56,744 nucleotides of DNA from JAWLGW01 sp964569055 (GTDB lineage Bacteria > Planctomycetota > J058). This document shows positions 8,693 to 16,617 of this stretch, piece after piece; position 1 is the first letter of the stretch, and each line of letters begins with the position of its first letter. The notes under the pieces were generated by a model that was not told the origin of the DNA, searched no databases, and saw only the letters and a list, made by a program, of their open reading frames with translations. Made by a program: the position numbers and the translations under genes. Location of the stretch: the NCBI GenBank assembly GCA_964569055.1, contig CAZMSZ010000002.1, positions 1-56,744 of the forward strand, read 5' to 3'.

Positions 8693-11600
8693 ATGAGCGC
8701 CAGCCACGTCCGGGCGGTCGCGGCGCGGGCCGCCCTCGATCACGCGGCGAGCCGCGGCATGCTGACGCCGCAGCAGCTGGCGCAGGTCTCGGCCGTGGCC
8801 GCGCGGGCGGCCGAGGCGGGCGACCCCGCGCCGCTGGCCGTGCTGGCGGCCCTGCTCGCGCCGCCCCAGCTCGCCGAGCTGCGCGCCGTCTACGAGCGCG
8901 CCCTCGCCGGCGAGAGCGCCGCGGCGACGCCCCCGAGCGCCGCCGACTCGGGAGCTCGCCCGCGCGGCGGATCGCGCGGCCCGGGGCCGGGCGACCCGGT
9001 CGGCCCGTACTTGGTGGAGCGAGAGCTCGCCCGCGGGGGCATGGGCGTGGTCTACGTGGGCCGTCACGCGCAGCTCGGCCGACGGGTCGCGCTCAAGCTG
9101 ATGCTCGCGCCCGGCCTGGCCGGCGCGGGCAGCGCGGGGCGGACCCGCTTCGCGCGCGAGGCGCAGGCCGTCGCCGCGCTCGACCACCCGAGCGTGGTCA
9201 GGCTCCACGAGGTCGGCGAGCACGACGGGCATCCCTTCATGGCGATGGAGCTGATCGAGGGCGCGTCGCTCGCGAACCGGCTCGAGGGCGAGGGGCCGCT
9301 CCCCGTGCGCGAGGCGGCGGCGCTCGTGGAGCAGGTGGCGCGCGCGCTCCAGCACGCCCACGACCGCGGGGTGCTGCATCGCGACCTCAAGCCGGCCAAC
9401 GTGCTGGTCGACCGCGAGGGGCGCCCGAAGGTGACCGACTTCGGGCTGGCGCGCCTGGCGGACGAGCGCGAGCGCCTGACGCGCACCGGGCAAATGATGG
9501 GCACCCCCGCCTTCATGCCCCCCGAGCAGGTGACCGGCCACGCCGACCAGATCGGCCCCGCCTCCGACGTCTACGGGCTGGGCGCGACGCTGTACGCGCT
9601 CCTCGCGGGTGAGCCGCCCTTCTCGGGGGACAGCGCGTTCAACGTGATCGCGCGCGTGATGCGGGTCGAGCCCGAGCCGCTGCGGACGCACCGGCCCGAG
9701 GTCGGCGCCGAGCTCGAGGCGGTCGTGGCGCGCTGCCTGGAGAAGGCGCCCCAGGCCCGCTACCCCGCGCCCGCCGCGCTCGCCGACGACCTGCGCCGCT
9801 GGCTCGAGGGGCGCCCCGTGCTGGCGCGCCCGCCGAGCCGCGCCGCGCGGCTGCGCAAGTGGGCAGGGCGGCATCGCGCGCTGCTCCGGGCGCTGGTCGT
9901 GAGCGCCGCGCTGGTGGGCGGCGGGCTGACGGCCGGGGCGCCGGCGCTGCGCGCCCGGCTGGCCGGGACGGCGGACACCGAGCTGGCGCGGCTGGTCGCC
10001 GCCGGCGAGCGCGCGCTGGCCGAGGGCGACACCGCCCGGGCCATTCGCCTGTTCGCGCAGGCCAGCGACCTCGAGCCGAGCCCCGCGCTCCAGCTCCGCC
10101 TCGGTCAGGCGAACCTGGCCCACGGGCGCCTCGACCCGGCCCGCCGCGAGCTCGAGGCCGCGCTGGCGGGCGAGCTCGCGGGCGAGGCTCGCCGCGAGGC
10201 GCTGCAGGCCTTGGTCGAGATCGCCGATCGTCAGGGCGACGCCGCGGCCGCCCTCGCCCGGCTCGACGCGCTGGTCGCGCTCGACCCGACGTCGATCGAG
10301 CTGCGGGTCGAGCGCGCCGCGCGGCGCGAGCGGCTGGGCGACCCCGCGGGCGCGGCGGCCGACCTCACCGAGGCGCTGGCCCTGCTCGGCGAGGGCGACC
10401 CGGCCCGGCGCCGGGCGCTCGTCGAGGCCCGCGTCCGGCTGCGCCGCGCGGCCGGCGAGTGGGCCCAGGCCCTGCGCGAGCTCGACGCGCTGCTCGCGGA
10501 GCGGCCCGGCGAGGTCGAGCTCCTGTTCGCGCGGGCCGAGGTCCAGCAGATGCTCGGCGACCACGCCGGGGCGATCGCGAGCTGCAGCTCGGCGCTGGCG
10601 CTCGACCCGCGCTCCTACCGGGGCTACCTGATCAGCGGCCGGATCGGCGTGCGGGCCCACCGCCGCACCGCGGCGCAGGACCTCGACCGCGCGATCGAGC
10701 TGCGCCCCACCCTGGCCGAGGCCTACGCGCTGCGCGCGCGGGTGGCCGCGGCCGACGGGGTGGCGGCCGCGCGGATCGACGAGCTGCTCGAGCAGGCGAT
10801 GCGCGCCTCGGAGGGCGGAGACCTGCCGGCCCGGCCCGACGAGCCGCCCGAGCAGGCCGAGCTGCGCCGCGCGCGCGCGCTGACCTACGCCACTCGGGCC
10901 TGGACCGTGCCCGCCGGCAAGCGGCTGACCTCTCGGGAGGCGCTGGAGCTGAGCGAGCGCGCCCTGGGGCTCGACCCGTTGTGCGACCTGGCCCACACCG
11001 TCCGAGCGGAGGCGCTCCTCGCCCGCCGTGATCCCCAGGGCGCGCTGCTCGCGATCGATCGGGCGGTGAGCCTGGCCCCGATCGACGTCGACGCGCGGGT
11101 GATCCGGGCGCGCGTGCTCCAGGCCGTGGGCCGCCGCGAGGAGGCCGTGGCGGAGTGTCGCTGGGTGTTCGAGGCGGCCCCCTGGAACAATCAGGCGATC
11201 GACCTGTGGCTCGACCTGCTGGTGGAGCTGGGGCGCCCCGCCGAGGCGCTCGTCCCCGCCGGACACGCCGTCGCGAACGCGCTGGCCCGGGTCGAGCCCG
11301 ACGCGAGGAACCGGCCCCTGGCGGCGGCCCTCGCACGACGCGCCGAGCTGCACCTCGCGGCCGGCGCGCCGGCCCACGCGCTGGCGGACGTCGAGCGGGC
11401 GCGCGAGGCCGACATCAACTCGTGGAAGGCGCTCAGGCTGCCCGCGCTGCGCGAGCAGGCGCTCACGGCCCTGGCCGCCGAGGGCGACCCGCTCGAGGTG
11501 CTCGACCGGACGATCGGCAGCGACCCGAGCGCGTGGCCGCTGCGCCTGGTGCGCGCCAACCTCCAGGCCGAGCGCGGCGCGATCGACGCGGCCCTGGCCG

Positions 11601-12013
11601 ATCTGCGCGAGCTGCAGCGGCTCCAGCCCGACTACGTGCTCGGCTATCAGCACGAGCTGCGGCTCCTCGCCGACGCGGGTCGCCTCGAGGCGGCGCCCGC
11701 GACGACCGCGCGCCTCCTGGAGCGCTGCGCCGGCCACTCCGAGGCGTTCGCCCGCGCGGCCTACTTCTGGCTCGACCGCGACCCCGCGCGGGCCAAGGCG
11801 GCCCTCGACCAGGGCCTCTTGCGGCACCCCGAGCACCCCCACCTGCTCCGCCTGCGGGCGCGGGCTCGCGCCGCGCTCGGCGACCGCGAGGGCGCGCTCG
11901 CCGACACCCGCCGGGCCCTCGAGGTCGCGAGCGCCACCCCCAAGTGGCGGCACCTCGTCAAGAACATCCGCGCCCAGCTCCGGCGCATGTCGGTCGGCGG
12001 CGAGCGGCCCTGA
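8693..12013 (+). CDS. Ser/Thr protein kinase with transmembrane segment and long TPR tail
   Basis: Protein of 1106 residues. A short helical N-terminus and a Pro/Gly-rich linker lead to a complete kinase domain (about 104-372): RGGMGVVY glycine loop, Lys135, HRDLKPAN at 229-236, DFG at 249-251 and a PPEQ motif. One membrane segment at about 395-415 follows a basic stretch. The remaining 690 residues are tandem TPR-like helical pairs, many with the A-x-LDP or A-x-ELDP endings typical of TPRs. This PknB-TPR architecture is very common in Planctomycetota. The kinase side is predicted cytoplasmic and the TPR side periplasmic. Substrates cannot be told from the sequence. Confidence 0.92.
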   Translation: MSASHVRAVAARAALDHAASRGMLTPQQLAQVSAVAARAAEAGDPAPLAVLAALLAPPQLAELRAVYERALAGESAAATPPSAADSGARPRGGSRGPGPGDPVGPYLVERELARGGMGVVYVGRHAQLGRRVALKLMLAPGLAGAGSAGRTRFAREAQAVAALDHPSVVRLHEVGEHDGHPFMAMELIEGASLANRLEGEGPLPVREAAALVEQVARALQHAHDRGVLHRDLKPANVLVDREGRPKVTDFGLARLADERERLTRTGQMMGTPAFMPPEQVTGHADQIGPASDVYGLGATLYALLAGEPPFSGDSAFNVIARVMRVEPEPLRTHRPEVGAELEAVVARCLEKAPQARYPAPAALADDLRRWLEGRPVLARPPSRAARLRKWAGRHRALLRALVVSAALVGGGLTAGAPALRARLAGTADTELARLVAAGERALAEGDTARAIRLFAQASDLEPSPALQLRLGQANLAHGRLDPARRELEAALAGELAGEARREALQALVEIADRQGDAAAALARLDALVALDPTSIELRVERAARRERLGDPAGAAADLTEALALLGEGDPARRRALVEARVRLRRAAGEWAQALRELDALLAERPGEVELLFARAEVQQMLGDHAGAIASCSSALALDPRSYRGYLISGRIGVRAHRRTAAQDLDRAIELRPTLAEAYALRARVAAADGVAAARIDELLEQAMRASEGGDLPARPDEPPEQAELRRARALTYATRAWTVPAGKRLTSREALELSERALGLDPLCDLAHTVRAEALLARRDPQGALLAIDRAVSLAPIDVDARVIRARVLQAVGRREEAVAECRWVFEAAPWNNQAIDLWLDLLVELGRPAEALVPAGHAVANALARVEPDARNRPLAAALARRAELHLAAGAPAHALADVERAREADINSWKALRLPALREQALTALAAEGDPLEVLDRTIGSDPSAWPLRLVRANLQAERGAIDAALADLRELQRLQPDYVLGYQHELRLLADAGRLEAAPATTARLLERCAGHSEAFARAAYFWLDRDPARAKAALDQGLLRHPEHPHLLRLRARARAALGDREGALADTRRALEVASATPKWRHLVKNIRAQLRRMSVGGERP

Positions 12014-12034
12014 CGAGGCCTCGGCTGCGGAGCC

Positions 12035-12514
12035 CTACCCGGGGTCGCCGCCGACGTCGAAGTAGATCCGCGCGAAGGCGCGCTCGAGCGACGCCGCCGA
12101 GAACGAGAGGTCCAGCCCGGCGTCGCCCTCGCCCGCGGCCTCGGCCCCGCGCCGCGCGAGCTGCTCCATGCAGCGCGCGCGGTAGCTCGCGATCTTTTCC
12201 AGCTCGCCGTCGTCGAGCCACACGCCGCAGCGACAGCGGTCGATCTCGACCGCCGACTCCGCGTAGCGCTCGCGCCGCATGGTCGCCTCGCAGCGGGGGC
12301 AGGGGAGCGGCGCGCTCTGATCGGGCGCCGCGGCGCCGTCGGCCAGCGCCTGGATCTCCTCGATCACCGCCGCGGGCAGCTCGCCCGGCCGCGTGACCAT
12401 CTCGCCCTCGCCGCGATCGAGCCACACGCCGTTGCAGCTCGGGCAGCGGTCCACCTCGATCCCAGAGAGGGTCTGCGCGCTCAGGCTGTGACCGTCGCAG
12501 CGGGGACACTGCAT
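12035..12514 (-). CDS. Double TFIIB-type zinc-ribbon protein
   Basis: Soluble protein of 159 residues with two zf-TFIIB-like modules. The first is CPRC...DRCPSCNGVWLDRGE (residues 3-36). The second is CPRC...DRCRCGVWLDDGELEKI, where the second knuckle is CRC rather than CxxC, so one zinc ligand is shifted or lost. The C-terminal tail is helical. The ATG at 12514 is preceded by AGGAGGAGCC at good spacing, with a TATCCT box further upstream. Longer in-frame extensions run into the repeat island and are rejected. Function unknown. Convergent with the TPR kinase. Confidence 0.82.
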   Translation of the reverse strand: MQCPRCDGHSLSAQTLSGIEVDRCPSCNGVWLDRGEGEMVTRPGELPAAVIEEIQALADGAAAPDQSAPLPCPRCEATMRRERYAESAVEIDRCRCGVWLDDGELEKIASYRARCMEQLARRGAEAAGEGDAGLDLSFSAASLERAFARIYFDVGGDPG

Positions 12515-12795
12515 CGCTCGGCTCCTCCTCGTCCGCCGCTCCACGGCGAGCGGGCGAGGATACCGAGGCCGGACGGAGACCGACAAGGCGCGCCGAAGGA
12601 GGCGAGGAGGGGGGCGGGAGCCGTGCTGGAGCCGACTCGGTCCCAGTGGAACACGGCGCGCGCGATGGTGACCCCGCCCCCTCCTCGCATGCCCACCACG
12701 GGCACGTAGGAGAGGATCGTGAACGGGCGTAATGCGTGGGTCACCCGTACCCGGCGCGAGCGTCACGGTGTGATGGGAGACCGGTGACGAAGGGG
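12515..12795. other. Non-coding spacer upstream of the repeat island
   Basis: About 280 bp between the zinc-ribbon gene and the first repeat element. Apart from the promoter and ribosome-binding site of the zinc-ribbon gene I see no convincing gene. A short minus-strand reading frame overlaps the zinc-ribbon start and lacks a supporting ribosome-binding site. Confidence 0.5.
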
Positions 12796-12857
12796 CGAAG
12801 ACAACACGGAATATCAACAGGGAACAACAATCCGAATGCCAGAATGGCTGTCGCTGC
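12796..12857 (+). repeat. Dispersed palindromic element, single arm (copy 1)
   Basis: AT-richer segment containing GGAATATCAACAG, then AATGCCAGAATGGCTGTCGC. Over 59 bases it matches the reverse complement of 33471-33529 with five mismatches by my count. Only one arm is found here; the hairpin array begins about 75 bp downstream where the second arm would be expected. Confidence 0.8.
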
Positions 12858-12930
12858 ATGAAAGCGCCTCGGCGCGAGGGTCTGTCCCACCGCGCTCCGG
12901 CCGGCTCTGCGACCCCGCGCGAAGGAGGTG

Positions 12931-13929
12931 GCCCGCCCAGCAGCGACAGCTCTCACTCCGTGCTCTTGGCGGTCCGTGCTCGCCGGAGGGAGGCCCGCCC
13001 AGAGCGACAGCTCTCACTTGGCGCTCTTGGCGCCCTTGGCGGTCAATTCTTCCCCGAGGGAGGCCCGCCCAACAGCGACAGCTCTCCCTCGGCGCTCTTG
13101 GCGCCCTTGGCGGTCAATTCTTCCCCGAGGGAGGCCCACCCAACAGCGACAGCTCTCCCTCGGCGCTCTTGGCGGTCCTTTTTGCCCGAGGGANNNNNNN
13201 NNNNNNNNNNNNNNNNNNNNNNNNNNNNNNNNNNNNNNNNNNNNNNNNNNNNNNNNNNNNNNNNNNNNNNNNNNNNNNNNNNNNNNNNNNNNNCCGAGGG
13301 AGGCCCGCCCAACAGCGACAGCTCTCCCTCGGCGCTCTTGGCGGTCCTATTTGCCCGAGGGAGCCCCGCCCAGCAGCGACAGCTCTCCCTTGGCGCTCTT
13401 GGCGCCCTTGGCGGTCAATCTTCCCCGAGGGAGGCCCGCCCAACAGCGACAGCTCTCTCCCTCGGTGCTCTTGGCGGTCTTTTTGCCCGAGAGAGCCCCG
13501 CCCAGCAGCGACAGCTCTCTCTTGGCGCTCTTGGCGCCCTTGGCGGTCAATTCTTCCCCGAGGGAGGCCCGCCCAACAGCGACAGCTCTCCCTCGGCGCT
13601 CTTGGCGGTCCTATTTGCCCGAGGGAGCCCCGCCCAGCAGCGACAGCTCTCCCTTGGCGCTCTTGGCGCCCTTGGCGGTCAATCTTCCCCGAGGGAGGCC
13701 CGCCCAACAGCGACAGCTCTCTCCCTCGGTGCTCTTGGCGGTCTTTTTGCCCGAGAGAGCCCCGCCCAGCAGCGACAGCTCTCCCCTGGCGCTAGGGATC
13801 CCTCCGTGCTCTTGGCGGTTCCCTCTTGCCCGAGGGAGACCACCCAGCAGCGACAGCTCTCCCTCCGTGCTCTTGGCGGTTCCCTCTTGCCCGAGGGAGA
13901 CCCACCCAGCAGCGACTACTCCTTGGCGG
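12931..13929 (+). repeat. Tandem array of hairpin-forming units (61-71 bp) with a 264-bp higher-order period
   Basis: The motif CGACAGCT (or a variant) recurs at 12944, 13005, 13076, 13147, [gap], 13316, 13377, 13447, 13509, 13580, 13641, 13711, 13773, 13851 and 13913. Units alternate between a short form with one TCTTGGCGG and a long form with CTCTTGGCGCCCTTGGCGG. In each, CTCCCTCGG or a wobble variant pairs with CCGAGGGAG, making a 9-bp stem around a 20-30-base loop. The units at 13316, 13377 and 13447 are repeated without visible change at 13580, 13641 and 13711, giving an exact duplication of at least 190 bp offset by 264 bp. No unique spacers, so this is not CRISPR. Open frames across it have no coding character. 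Confidence 0.9.
13194..13293. other. Assembly gap (100 N) inside the repeat array
   Basis: Exactly 100 N, the conventional placeholder for a scaffold gap of unknown size. Sequence on both sides belongs to the array, so the true number of units is unknown. Confidence 0.98.
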
Positions 13930-13976
13930 CCTCCGCAGCCGAGCGACCCCACCCGACGCGCTCGACGCGCAGCGCG

Positions 13977-13989
13977 TAGGCTGAACGAC
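13977..13989 (+). promoter_or_regulatory. Leaderless-type promoter, -10 box TAGGCT
   Basis: TAGGCT ends seven bases before the GTG at 13990, the same box and almost the same spacing as at 8681. No Shine-Dalgarno sequence is present. Confidence 0.5.
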
Positions 13990-14631
13990 GTGGCAGACCA
14001 CGAGCTCCGAACTCGGGAGCGGCGGTGGCGCGAGAGCGGCGCGCCGTGCGACGAGGTCGCCTTCCTGCTCGCGCGAGTGCGCGCCGGCGACCTGGCCGCG
14101 GAGCAGCTCGCGCTCGCGGCGTTCCTCGGCCACGACCCGGCGCGCGAGGCGCTCGGCGCGGCGGCCCCGGTCCCGCCGCCCGACCTCGCGGCCTGGGTCT
14201 ATGAGCTCAGCCGCTGGGGGCCCGAGACGAGCGTGCTGGCGGCCCTGGTCTCGCTCCGGTTCCACCCCGAGTGGGCGGCGCTGCGGAGCTTCGAGCTCCC
14301 GCCCGCCAGCCGGCCCCGTCAGCAGGAGCAGCAGGCCGAGCTGTGCGACGGTGTGGCCGCCGTGGTCGCGTGCGCCGCGTGCCCCTGCGCCGCGCACTGG
14401 CGCGCGCTGCGCGAGTGGAGCCACCTCGACTGGAGCCGCCACCTGCGCGCGCTCCGCCAGCTCCCCGCGACCTGCGCCGGCGCGATCACCCTCTGCTATC
14501 ACGTCACCCGGCTGGTGCGCCTGCCCACGGCTCACGGCGCCGCCGAGCTGGTGGCCCACGTGTCCGAGAGCGACGAAGCCCTGGTCCGCGGCGCGGCGCG
14601 CGAGGCGCTCCTGCCGCGCGCCCTGGCTTAG
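13990..14631 (+). CDS. Conserved hypothetical protein with ERRWRESG...RVRAGDL...LAAFLGH N-terminal domain
   Basis: Soluble protein of 213 residues. The N-terminal 45 residues (ERRWRESGAPCDEVAFLL, then ARVRAGDLAAEQLALAAFLG) resemble a short module that I recall from hypothetical proteins of myxobacteria and planctomycetes; function unknown. The C-terminal part is helical and rich in Trp, His and Cys (ACAACPC). The GTG at 13990 is chosen because it begins the conserved module and is placed after the TAGGCT box. The upstream open frame runs through the repeat array and is spurious. The gene lies immediately downstream of the array and is convergent with the next gene. Confidence 0.72.
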   Translation: MADHELRTRERRWRESGAPCDEVAFLLARVRAGDLAAEQLALAAFLGHDPAREALGAAAPVPPPDLAAWVYELSRWGPETSVLAALVSLRFHPEWAALRSFELPPASRPRQQEQQAELCDGVAAVVACAACPCAAHWRALREWSHLDWSRHLRALRQLPATCAGAITLCYHVTRLVRLPTAHGAAELVAHVSESDEALVRGAAREALLPRALA

Positions 14632-14644
14632 CCTTCGGGCCCGC

Positions 14645-15343
14645 CTACCGGCGCGGAGCTTCCTGCGCGGGGGCGCGCTTGGGGGTCGGCGGCGCGTCGC
14701 GCCCGCCGGTGCGGCGCACCACCCCCGTGGAGTGGCGGACCGTGAGCTCGTAGCGGCCCACCGCCTGGTGGCGGGTCAGCGCGGCGGCCGCCTTGTCGGC
14801 GCAACGCTCCGCGTCCGCGGGGGCGGGGACGCGCGCCGCGACGCGCAGGGATGCGCCGCTGGGGGTCGTGCCCGACACGACCACCCGCGCGTCGCTGAGC
14901 CCGAGCTTGGTCAGGCGGCCCTCGAGGCCGCGCACCGTCTGCTCGAGCGACGCGAACGCCCGGACGGCCGACATCAGCAGGCGGGCCCGCACCTGCTCGG
15001 GCGGGTCGGTGCGCACGCGCACCACGCAGGAGCGGACCTGCGTGCGCTGCTCGGCGAGCGCCACGTACTCCTCGAGCGCTCGCCGGGCGAACGCGAGGGC
15101 GGCGGCCTCGTCGGGGACGAGGCTCGCGCTCGGCAACGTGACCACGATGTGCGCCGCCTGTTCGCGGGTGCTCGGCACGAAGCGGGTCTCGATCCCCGCG
15201 AGGCCGTAGCTCTGCTCGAGCACGGGCCGGAGCCGCAGGATCGGCCGGTTGTCGCTCAGCCACACCAGCGCGCCGCCGAACAGGGCGACCGTGAACAGCC
15301 CGAGCACGAGCACCATCAGGGGGTTCTCGCTGCGGCGCGCCAT
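14645..15343 (-). CDS. Membrane-anchored protein of unknown function
   Basis: Protein of 232 residues with one N-terminal membrane anchor (about 9-29) and a predicted periplasmic alpha/beta domain. Residues 60-210 look like two mixed alpha/beta segments, each with a strand-helix-strand character (HIVVTLPSAS...; RVVVSGTTPSG...SLRVAARVP). The tail is basic and Pro-rich. I do not recognise the family. A TAGGCT box ends six bases before the ATG. Convergent with the preceding hypothetical gene. Confidence 0.65.
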   Translation of the reverse strand: MARRSENPLMVLVLGLFTVALFGGALVWLSDNRPILRLRPVLEQSYGLAGIETRFVPSTREQAAHIVVTLPSASLVPDEAAALAFARRALEEYVALAEQRTQVRSCVVRVRTDPPEQVRARLLMSAVRAFASLEQTVRGLEGRLTKLGLSDARVVVSGTTPSGASLRVAARVPAPADAERCADKAAAALTRHQAVGRYELTVRHSTGVVRRTGGRDAPPTPKRAPAQEAPRR

Positions 15344-15355
15344 GAGGACAGCCTA
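15344..15355 (-). promoter_or_regulatory. Leaderless-type promoter, -10 box TAGGCT
   Basis: On the minus strand TAGGCT (15355-15350) ends six bases before the ATG at 15343. This is the third gene in the window with the identical hexamer at this spacing. Confidence 0.5.
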
Positions 15356-15396
15356 TCGCACCCGGGCCAAGTCGGCTCGTGGCTCGCGAGCCCGCA

Positions 15397-16017
15397 TCAG
15401 TGGCCGACCAGGTCCACGATCCCCTCGACCTGGTCGCCGACCTCCACCCCGTTGCGGCGGAACCAGCCCTGCTGCACCTCGAGCACGAACCGGACGGCGG
15501 TCCGCGAGGGATGCCCCTCGAGCGTGAGCGGCTCCATGTCGACCAGCTGCTCGATCCGCCCGTCGGCGGCGACGTAGGCCAGGGAGAGCGGCACGTACGT
15601 GTTCTTCATCCAGAACCGCCGCCGCGCGGCGTCGGGGTAGACGAACAGCATTCCGCGGTCGCGCGGGAGGTCGCGCACGTGCATCAGGCCCAGCTCGCGG
15701 CTGGCGGCGTCCGCCACGACCCACACCGCCAGCCGACGCCCGCCGACCACGATCTCGCGATCGGTCGGCCGGTTCGTCTGCGGGCGGCCCTCGTCGGGCC
15801 GCGGCACGCGCGGCGGCGGGGGACCGGCCATGGGCGGCGGCGCGGTCGGGGGCGGCTCGGGCGCTCCCCCCGGATCGGACGGCGGCTCGGGCTGGGCGCC
15901 GTCCTGCTCGTCGGTCGTGGTGGCGGGCAGCGGGGCCTCGTCGGGGCCGGGCTCCTTGTCGGGACAGCCGCACGCGACGAGCGCGAGCAGCAGCGCGGCG
16001 CAGCGGGCCGGGTTCAC
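15397..16017 (-). CDS. DUF192 lipoprotein
   Basis: Predicted lipoprotein of 206 residues: a hydrophobic signal ending in the lipobox LVAC, then a long Pro/Asp/Glu-rich linker (about 25-90) and a DUF192 domain. DUF192 marks are visible: RELGLMHVRDLPRDRGMLFVY, FWMKNTYVPLSLAYV and VQQGWFRRNGVEVGD. The biochemical role of DUF192 is unknown. The GTG start overlaps the maf stop by four bases (GTGA), so it is the last gene of a radical SAM-maf-DUF192 operon. Confidence 0.88.
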   Translation of the reverse strand: MNPARCAALLLALVACGCPDKEPGPDEAPLPATTTDEQDGAQPEPPSDPGGAPEPPPTAPPPMAGPPPPRVPRPDEGRPQTNRPTDREIVVGGRRLAVWVVADAASRELGLMHVRDLPRDRGMLFVYPDAARRRFWMKNTYVPLSLAYVAADGRIEQLVDMEPLTLEGHPSRTAVRFVLEVQQGWFRRNGVEVGDQVEGIVDLVGH

Positions 16018-16616
16018 GCGTCCTCCCCGGGCGCGAGCAGCGCGCCCACCAGCTCGAGCGGCAGCCCGCGCACGTTCGACGCGCTGCCGGTCACGGCCTC
16101 GATCAGCGCCGCCGCCTCGGGGTCCTGCTCCCCGTAGGCGCCGGCCTTGCCGCCCCACACCCCGCGCGCGAGGTAGGCCTCGAGCGCCTCGCGCGAGAAG
16201 GCCCGGAAGCGGACCTCGGTCGTGGCGATGCCGATCCGCAGGCGAGCCCGCCGGTCGCGCAGGGCGACCGCGCTCACGACGGCGTGGACGCGGCCGCGCA
16301 GGCTCCACAGGACGTCGCGCGCCTCGGCGAGGTCGCGCGCCTTGCCGAGCATCCGCTCGCCGTCCACGACCGCCGTGTCGGCCGCCAGCACCTCGGCGTC
16401 CGGCGCGCAGCGCGGGAGGCTGGCCAGCAGCTTGGCCGCGGCCAGGCGGCGCAGGGCGCCCTCGATCGGGGCCCCGCGGCGGCGCGCGTCGGCGGCGAGG
16501 GCGGCCTCGGCCTCGTCCGCCACGCCGGGGTCCAGCACACTGAACGGACGCCCGAGGGTCTCGAGCAGCGCGGCGCGCCGCGGCGAGGTCGAGGCGAGCA
16601 CCAGCGGCGCGCCCAC
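16014..16616 (-). CDS. maf: Maf-like nucleoside triphosphate pyrophosphatase
   Basis: Cytoplasmic house-cleaning enzyme of 200 residues that hydrolyses non-canonical or specific NTPs to NMP and PPi. The N-terminal signature LVLASTSPRR is present. Further conserved segments are VLAADTAVVDGERMLGKA and the Y-x-E motif AGAYGEQD followed by GSASNVRGLPLE. In family members the equivalent of ADTAV carries the catalytic Asp. The GTG start begins one base after the stop of the radical SAM gene. The stop overlaps the DUF192 gene. Confidence 0.92.
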   Translation of the reverse strand: MGAPLVLASTSPRRAALLETLGRPFSVLDPGVADEAEAALAADARRRGAPIEGALRRLAAAKLLASLPRCAPDAEVLAADTAVVDGERMLGKARDLAEARDVLWSLRGRVHAVVSAVALRDRRARLRIGIATTEVRFRAFSREALEAYLARGVWGGKAGAYGEQDPEAAALIEAVTGSASNVRGLPLELVGALLAPGEDA

Positions 16617-16617
16617 C

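Noticed and set aside
8012..11953. Minus-strand open frame of 1313 codons over the two kinases
   Set aside because: Antisense shadow; both real kinases have intact catalytic motifs on their own strands and frames.
12481..12744. Minus-strand frame of 87 codons upstream of the zinc-ribbon gene
   Set aside because: It overlaps the start of a well-supported gene in another frame and has no ribosome-binding site or recognisable similarity.
12931..13929. CRISPR array
   Set aside because: There are no unique spacers of constant length between identical repeats; the whole unit repeats and the two unit types alternate.
12836..14559. Several long open frames in both directions through the repeat island and the N gap
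   Set aside because: They exist only because the units lack stops in most frames. They include the N run, are repetitive (AQQRQLSLGALG-like) and show no start signals.
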